Shown here one piece after another: positions 24,531-30,267 of a stretch of 30,267 bases of DNA. Origin of the DNA: Prevotellaceae bacterium UBA4361. Its GTDB lineage: Bacteria; Bacteroidota; Bacteroidia; Bacteroidales; Bacteroidaceae. A program made the translations under genes and the position numbers. How positions within the stretch are numbered: position 1 is the stretch's first letter; every line of letters begins with the position of its first letter. Where the stretch lies: positions 110,953 through 141,219 of the forward strand of contig DGSN01000032.1 in NCBI GenBank assembly GCA_002393575.1, in the 5' to 3' direction. The notes beneath the pieces are model-generated. The model worked only from the letters and a program-made list of their open reading frames with translations. It made no database searches and was not told the DNA's origin.

Positions 24531-27500
24531 ATGAATCAAACTTTTAGAAAAACGGCGTTACTCGTTGGTGCGTGTGCAGTATTAGGATTGGCATACACAC
24601 CTCAGGTTTATGCCCAGCAGACTGCGAGGACTTCGCAATCTACTAAAAAGGTGACAGGTACTATTGTGGACGACATGGGTCCTCTGATGGGAGCCACAGT
24701 CCAGGTGAAAGGTACTGGTACTGGTGCGGTTACCGATGCAAACGGTAACTTCTCTCTCAACGTGCCATCGGGTGCAACCCTGGTGGTGTCTTACGTAGGC
24801 TTCAAGAGCCAGGAAATCAAGGTTGGCAATCAGTCATTCATCAGAGTGAACATGCAAGAGGACAACGCACTCGAAGAGGTGGTTGTTGTCGGCTATGGTG
24901 TTCAGAAGAAGAAGTTGTTCACTGGTGCCAACATTTCGGTGAAGGGTGAAGACGTTTCCAAGATGAACACGACGAACGCCCTGACTGCATTGCAGAGCCA
25001 GGCTCCAGGTGTGAACATCGCACAGAGCTCTACTCAGCCTGGCAAGGGATTCAAGGTGAACATCCGTGGTGTGGGAACCATCGGTGAGTCTTCCCCACTG
25101 CTCGTTATCGACGGAATCGTTTCTGGTACTGCCGACAATGGCTTGAACGGCTTGAACCCTAACGACATTGAGAGCATCGACGTACTGAAGGATGCCGCTT
25201 CAGCTGCCATCTATGGTGCTCGTGCTGCAAACGGTGTAATCCTCGTTACCACGAAGCAGGGTAAGGAAGGCAGAATCACAGTTCAGTACGACGGCTATGT
25301 AGGTGTGTCGAATGCCTACAAGGTGCCAGGCTTGGTAACTGCTCAACAATATATGCAGCTCATCAACGAGACAAACTTCAACACTTACGGTACAGCTACC
25401 GATTGGGCAAGCCTCGTTCCTCAGAGCATTCTCGACAAGGTGAACAATGGTTGGAAAGGCACAGACTGGTTCAAGGAATATGAAAACAAGAATGCGCTTC
25501 AGTTCAGCCATGCAGCAACTATCTATGGTGGTTCAGAGCGTTCCAAGTTCTCCATGAGTTTGAACTACAGCCGCAATGAAGGTATCATGGGTGCCAGCAA
25601 TGCTTCTTACTATCAGCGTTATGGTGGTCGTATCAACTCCGAGCACATTTTGCTGAAGGGCAAGACTCACAACATCATCACTGTTGGTGAAAACCTGTCG
25701 TACTGGTATCATCGCAGCCATGACCTTGCTGAAAGCAGCGGATATTGGAACATCATGCAGGCAGCTTACGCCGCTTCTCCATTGGTAGAGCCTTACAATG
25801 CTGATGGCAGTTTGGCTGGATATACCAAAAATTCGGGCTATAGCGACATGATTTACGCCAATCCTCTGAACGGTTTCCTCAATGGTCGTTTCAACTCTAT
25901 GAACAAGAATCGTGACTTCGGCGTAGGCGGTACATTCTACTGGATTATTGAGCCAGTGAAAAACTTGAAGTACCGTGGACAATTCAACGCAGGATATAGC
26001 GCAAGCAATGTTCGTAATGTCACGTTGCCACATTCAGAAAGCTCAACAAACTCAAGTGATGGTTATAACTTAGGCATGCAGCAGGATCAGAGTTCAAGCT
26101 TCAGCATTGACAACACATTGTCTTACGCATTCCCTACTTTTGCCAAGAACAACATCGACGTTCTCATTGGTCAATCCATCGAGCGTTCAAATTGGAGTAC
26201 ACGCATGAGCATGAACTTTGCTGTTCCAAGCGACAACGTGAACACAATGGTTCAGAAAGGATGGGACTATAACATCCCTACCAACTATGAAGCAAAGTTC
26301 CTTCAGGGACATAGTGGTTACGACAATCCTACCAGAGGTACCATCGCTTCATTCTTCGGCCGTTTGAACTGGAACTACGACGAGAAGTATATGATTACAG
26401 CCATCTTCCGTCGTGATGGTTCGAATAGTTTTGCAAGAGGACATCGTTGGGGTAACTACCCTTCTGTTTCTGCAGGTTGGGTCATCACCAATGAGAAATT
26501 CATGGAAGGTGCTTCTTCTTGGCTCGACTTCTTGAAGATTCGTGGTAGCTGGGGTCAGAATGGTAACTGCGTGATTCCTCCATTCTCCTACCTTTCGAAC
26601 ATCGGCTACTCACCTTCAGGCTATGCTGACTATGGCTACAAGTTCAGCAGCGATAACATCTATACAGTAGGTCGTAACAATTATACCACTGGTGCATACG
26701 CAAAGAACGCTCCTAACCCTGATGTCACTTGGGAAACCAGTGAACAGCTCGACTTCGGTTTCGATGCTCGCTTCTTTGGTGGCAAATTGACCGTTGCTTT
26801 CGACTGGTACAAGAAGACGACTAAGGACTGGTTGGTTCAGGCTCCAATGAACGAAGTGTTAGGTTATGAAGAGCCTGCTGTCATCAATGGTGGTGATATC
26901 AGGAACACTGGTATTGAAATCGGACTCGGCTGGAGACATCGCGTGAACAAGAACTTCAACTACTTCGCAAACGTGAACTTCACGAAGAACAAGAACAAAG
27001 TCATCCGTCTGGGTGCTCAGGGTAGTAAGATTGGTAACGACACTAAAAAATATGATAGCACATTGTTCCAGAACTCATCTTACGTATCTCTCGTTGAAGT
27101 TGGTCACCCAATTGGCTATTTCTACGGAATGTCTTATAGCGGCATCTGGCAGAACCAAGGTCAGATTGATGCAGCACGTGCTGCTGGTCAGGCAGTGCTT
27201 GATGATGCCCAGCCAGGCGACCCTATTTGGGACGATTTCGACAAGGATGGTACCATCAACTACGACAATGACCGCCACGACATTGGTAACCCTCATCCAG
27301 ACTTCACTCTCGGTGTGAACTTAGGTTTTGAATACAAGGGCCTCGACTTCAGCGTAACAGGTTATGGTGCATTTGGCCAGCAAATCATGCAGTGCTACCG
27401 TACAGCTCTCCTTGCAAACCCTTACAACAACTACACAGTTGACGCATTCGACCGTTGGCACGGTGAAGGCACGAGCAACACTCAGCCTCGTCTCACTGTT

Positions 27501-28301
27501 GGTGCAAAGGCAGACCAGTGGGTATCAACTCGCTACATGCAGGATGCTGACTACTTCAGAATTCAGAACATCACACTGGGTTATGACTTCACCAAGATTT
27601 GGAAGAATAATCTTTTCGAACAGCTTCGCCTCTATGTTCAGGCTCAGAACCTCTACACATTCACAAAATACACAGGTGTTGACCCTGAATGTACTTCCGA
27701 CGCTGGTAAGAGTCAGGACAACCAAAACTTCATCCGTGGTGTTGACGTAGGTCTCTATCCATCCGCTCGCACATTCCTCGTTGGTTTAAGTGTTAAGTTT
27801 AGCGACAAGAGAGATCACAAGACTGCTGGTCCTGCTCCAGTTATCATCCGCGACAACGACGAAATCAACCGTCTGAACAGCGAAATCGAACAGCTCCGTG
27901 CTGAGAACAACCGTCTGAAGAACGCTCCTACTCCAGCAAGAGAGAAGGAAATCGTGAAGACGAAGGAAGTGGTGACATTCCCTTACCTCGTGAACTTCGT
28001 GATTGACAACACTGACGTTGTAAATCGTGAGAAGGTGAACCTCGAAACTATTGCAACAATGATCAAGGCAACTCCTGGCAAGAAGTATAGCGTTGTAGGT
28101 TATGCAGACAAGCAGACAGGTAGTGCAGAGCGGAACGCTCAGCTTGCTCAGCAGCGCGCACAGAACGTTTACGACATTCTGACCAAGACTTACGGTGTTC
28201 CTGCAAGCAGCCTCCAGATGGATTCAAAGGGTGGTGTTGACTACATGTACTTCAACGATGCTCAGTTGAGCCGCTCAGTTATCATTTCAGAGGTGAAATA
28301 A
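24531..28301 (+). CDS. SusC/RagA TonB-dependent transporter fused to an OmpA-like domain
   Basis: A 1256-residue outer-membrane nutrient importer. The signal peptide (ending near PQVYAQQ) is followed by a carboxypeptidase-regulatory-like domain (VTGTIVDDMGPLMGATVQVK; about 42-115), the TonB-box-like EEVVVVGYG, the plug domain with VNIRGVGTIGESSPLLVIDG and GVILVTTKQG, and a long beta barrel. The barrel ends in the usual aromatic strand FLVGLSVKF at residue 1090, where SusC proteins normally stop. In-frame after it come a short linker, a coiled coil with heptad-like NDEINRLNSEIEQLRAENNR (about 1109-1132) and an OmpA/MotB domain (about 1150-1256) with FVIDNTDVV, GYADKQTGSAERN and LAQQRAQNVYDIL. 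The last two keep the Asp and Arg positions of the peptidoglycan-binding site. susD follows after 24 nt. Substrate unknown. Confidence 0.93.
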   Translation: MNQTFRKTALLVGACAVLGLAYTPQVYAQQTARTSQSTKKVTGTIVDDMGPLMGATVQVKGTGTGAVTDANGNFSLNVPSGATLVVSYVGFKSQEIKVGNQSFIRVNMQEDNALEEVVVVGYGVQKKKLFTGANISVKGEDVSKMNTTNALTALQSQAPGVNIAQSSTQPGKGFKVNIRGVGTIGESSPLLVIDGIVSGTADNGLNGLNPNDIESIDVLKDAASAAIYGARAANGVILVTTKQGKEGRITVQYDGYVGVSNAYKVPGLVTAQQYMQLINETNFNTYGTATDWASLVPQSILDKVNNGWKGTDWFKEYENKNALQFSHAATIYGGSERSKFSMSLNYSRNEGIMGASNASYYQRYGGRINSEHILLKGKTHNIITVGENLSYWYHRSHDLAESSGYWNIMQAAYAASPLVEPYNADGSLAGYTKNSGYSDMIYANPLNGFLNGRFNSMNKNRDFGVGGTFYWIIEPVKNLKYRGQFNAGYSASNVRNVTLPHSESSTNSSDGYNLGMQQDQSSSFSIDNTLSYAFPTFAKNNIDVLIGQSIERSNWSTRMSMNFAVPSDNVNTMVQKGWDYNIPTNYEAKFLQGHSGYDNPTRGTIASFFGRLNWNYDEKYMITAIFRRDGSNSFARGHRWGNYPSVSAGWVITNEKFMEGASSWLDFLKIRGSWGQNGNCVIPPFSYLSNIGYSPSGYADYGYKFSSDNIYTVGRNNYTTGAYAKNAPNPDVTWETSEQLDFGFDARFFGGKLTVAFDWYKKTTKDWLVQAPMNEVLGYEEPAVINGGDIRNTGIEIGLGWRHRVNKNFNYFANVNFTKNKNKVIRLGAQGSKIGNDTKKYDSTLFQNSSYVSLVEVGHPIGYFYGMSYSGIWQNQGQIDAARAAGQAVLDDAQPGDPIWDDFDKDGTINYDNDRHDIGNPHPDFTLGVNLGFEYKGLDFSVTGYGAFGQQIMQCYRTALLANPYNNYTVDAFDRWHGEGTSNTQPRLTVGAKADQWVSTRYMQDADYFRIQNITLGYDFTKIWKNNLFEQLRLYVQAQNLYTFTKYTGVDPECTSDAGKSQDNQNFIRGVDVGLYPSARTFLVGLSVKFSDKRDHKTAGPAPVIIRDNDEINRLNSEIEQLRAENNRLKNAPTPAREKEIVKTKEVVTFPYLVNFVIDNTDVVNREKVNLETIATMIKATPGKKYSVVGYADKQTGSAERNAQLAQQRAQNVYDILTKTYGVPASSLQMDSKGGVDYMYFNDAQLSRSVIISEVK

Positions 28302-28325
28302 ACAACTAAAAACTAAAAGATTTAT

Positions 28326-30161
28326 ATGAAAAAGATATATTTATTAGCAATCGCGGCTGGCTTCACCCTTTCATCCTGTGAGGACTTCCTCGATTCCGAA
28401 AACTATACAGAAGCCAACACAGGTAACTTCCCTGCTGTAGCAAAAGACCTCAACAAGGAGGTGGCAGCCTTGTATGGCGTGATGAACCAATTCAGCACCG
28501 ACCCACTTCAGTCTCCTTGGTTTGTAAACTACATCATGTCGGACGATGCCAACGGTGCCGGTGGTACTGGCGACGTTGAATGTCACGCAATCGGACACTT
28601 GATGGTGAACAAGGAATCCATTTTCGACAATGCTTGGCACAACACTTACGTTGGTATTGCTCGTGCCAGTGCCATCATCTACTCGGTTGACGCATTCGAC
28701 TGGACAGGCAATACAGCCACTCGTAACCAGCTTTTGGGTGAAGCATACTTCATGCGTGGCTTGTTCTACATGTGGGGGTCTCAGTTCTGGGGAAACATTC
28801 CTGCATACTGGGCAGCTGCTGCTCCAGACCCATGTCCTCAAGCAGATGCTGAAACAGTGATTTGGCCTCACATCATTGCTGACTTCGTGAGTGCAAAGAA
28901 CTTGATGCAGCATGGTGCAACCACCCGTGGCGACGGTCATGCTACAAAGGCTGCTGCCGAAGGTATGCTCGGACGTGCCTATATGTTCTACGAAGGTTTC
29001 TACAAGAAGGCTGGTGAATTGGCTAAGGCCAATCTCGAAGCACTCACACTTCCTGAGCAGGAAGGCGTTTATGGCGCATTGACGAAGGATAGCGTTGTGA
29101 ATGCACTCTCTGATGCCATCGAGAACGGTGGTTACAAGCTCGTGAAGGACTTCCGCCTGCTTTGGCAATACACGAACCCTCTGTCTGCTCCAGACTACTT
29201 CTATGTGAGGGACTTGGCTGAAGATGGTGACTTCTGGGCTGGTAATGGCAACGAAGAAGAAATGTTCCAGGTTCAGTTCATGAATGCAGGTTCATGGAAT
29301 GGTAATATCGGTATGGGCTTTACCAACATGACATCTCTCTACTGCGGTCTGCGCTGTGATGATGACGGCCAGGGCCACATCAATGGCGACAAAGGCTCAC
29401 TTCCATTCGGACAAGGCTGGGGCCAGGGAACTATCAATGCCAATCTGTGGGATGAATGGAGCGACACCGACCCTCGAAAGAGAGCAACCATTCTCGATGC
29501 TCAGGCAGAGCTTACTGGATTTGTCTTCACAACTTCCTGCTCTGAGGACGCTGGCTACTACAACAAGAAGTGGATGCCTGTCACAGCTGCTGAATCAAGC
29601 TTCGACGACTTCAACAAGAACTATACTTGGTGGGGCGTATATCGCAGCAAGAACACAGACACTGGTGCACCAAACGACAACTCATTCCAGGGTGACCACT
29701 ACACTGACATCATGCTTCTCCGTCTTGCCGACGTGATGCTGATGCATTCTGAGTTGACTGGTACAGCCGACCAAATGAATGTCGTTCGTGACCGTGCTAA
29801 TTTGAAACCAACTACTTATTCTTGGCAGAACATCAAGGACGAGCGTCGCTTTGAGTTGGCAGGTGAAGGTCTTCGCTTCAACGACCTGCGCCGCTGGTCG
29901 GGCAAGAATGGTGGTGAGACTTGCGAAGCTGCCGTTGCACTCGAAAAGCAGAATGGCACTCGCGTGAACTACACAGGCCGCTGGACCACGATGCACCATG
30001 CTGCTTCAAGCTGGGCAAAGCGTTATGCTGAAACCGATGGCTTCTTACAAATACCTCCTTCTCAGATTAGTATTACGAACGACGAGAACATCCTCAAGCA
30101 GAATGCTGGATGGGGCGGTTCCGTTGCAGATGCTAATATGTCGGGTACTCCTGCTTATTAA
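28326..30161 (+). CDS. SusD/RagB-like outer-membrane lipoprotein
   Basis: A 611-residue surface lipoprotein that would act as the ligand-binding lid on the SusC transporter. The signal ends in the lipobox LSSC (Cys18), followed by the acidic ED expected of surface-exported Bacteroidetes lipoproteins. SusD hallmarks are the RGLFYMWGSQFWGNIPAY helix region near the N-terminal third and the C-terminal DERRFELAGEGLRFNDLRRW motif. It starts 24 nt after susC and is followed after 29 nt by another lipoprotein start, so the three genes form one unit. The glycan or other ligand cannot be deduced from the sequence alone. Confidence 0.94.
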   Translation: MKKIYLLAIAAGFTLSSCEDFLDSENYTEANTGNFPAVAKDLNKEVAALYGVMNQFSTDPLQSPWFVNYIMSDDANGAGGTGDVECHAIGHLMVNKESIFDNAWHNTYVGIARASAIIYSVDAFDWTGNTATRNQLLGEAYFMRGLFYMWGSQFWGNIPAYWAAAAPDPCPQADAETVIWPHIIADFVSAKNLMQHGATTRGDGHATKAAAEGMLGRAYMFYEGFYKKAGELAKANLEALTLPEQEGVYGALTKDSVVNALSDAIENGGYKLVKDFRLLWQYTNPLSAPDYFYVRDLAEDGDFWAGNGNEEEMFQVQFMNAGSWNGNIGMGFTNMTSLYCGLRCDDDGQGHINGDKGSLPFGQGWGQGTINANLWDEWSDTDPRKRATILDAQAELTGFVFTTSCSEDAGYYNKKWMPVTAAESSFDDFNKNYTWWGVYRSKNTDTGAPNDNSFQGDHYTDIMLLRLADVMLMHSELTGTADQMNVVRDRANLKPTTYSWQNIKDERRFELAGEGLRFNDLRRWSGKNGGETCEAAVALEKQNGTRVNYTGRWTTMHHAASSWAKRYAETDGFLQIPPSQISITNDENILKQNAGWGGSVADANMSGTPAY

Positions 30162-30190
30162 TTCTTAATTACATTAAAGAAAAATATCTT

Positions 30191-30267
30191 ATGAAAAAAT
30201 CAATATTATTCTTCATGGCAGCCGCAGGATTATTAGTTTCGTGCGACCCTATTAAGGAAGAAAAGGA
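30191..30267 (+). CDS. Lipoprotein gene start after susD (partial)
   Basis: Only the first 25 codons are inside the window. MKKSILFFMAAAGLLVSC is a lipoprotein signal peptide with lipobox LVSC (Cys18), followed by DPIKEE. In this position the product is often a SusE/SusF-like or other surface glycan-binding lipoprotein, but the family cannot be told from this fragment. Confidence 0.7.
   Translation, partial: MKKSILFFMAAAGLLVSCDPIKEEK

Overview
The window looks like a chromosomal segment of a Bacteroidales bacterium, most likely Prevotellaceae. The reasons are a SusC/SusD pair, Bacteroidetes-type -7 boxes (TAnnTTTG) ahead of several genes, AT-rich leaders without strong Shine-Dalgarno sites, lipoproteins of DUF6359 type, a DUF3256 protein and GC-rich palindromic intergenic repeats. 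The genus is an inference; no rRNA or tRNA gene is present to settle it.

Positions 206-18307 (+ strand) hold a nitrogen-assimilation and glutamine-using block: ammonium channel amtB, a small TorF-like outer-membrane barrel, then gltB, gltD, pyrG, carA, carB, asnB and a divergent purF-like gene. AmtB brings in ammonium and GltBD makes glutamate from glutamine. PyrG, CarAB, AsnB and (by family) the PurF-like protein spend glutamine amide nitrogen on CTP, carbamoyl phosphate, asparagine and phosphoribosylamine. No glutamine synthetase and no PII (GlnK) gene lies in the window. Two related 160-190 bp palindromic elements sit on either side of gltD; pyrG-carA-carB overlap by 4 nt.

Positions 18308-22265 are housekeeping and mixed: a DUF3256 secreted protein (-), a short CbpA/DnaJ-like co-chaperone (+), a shared bidirectional terminator, type B ribosomal protein L31 (-), a DUF6359 lipoprotein with an Asp/Gly/Lys low-complexity linker (-), and a strongly terminated class II fructose-bisphosphate aldolase (+).

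Positions 22266-30267 are a glycan-type region: a secreted GH30 glycosidase, a 705-nt spacer, then susC, susD and the start of a third lipoprotein gene. The spacer carries a 22-nt-period repeat array with a long hairpin, a good Bacteroidetes promoter and a ~237-nt leader with short upstream ORFs. The SusC protein carries an extra C-terminal coiled coil plus OmpA-like peptidoglycan-binding domain beyond the normal end of its barrel. This fusion and the divergent PurF-like enzyme are the most unusual things seen.
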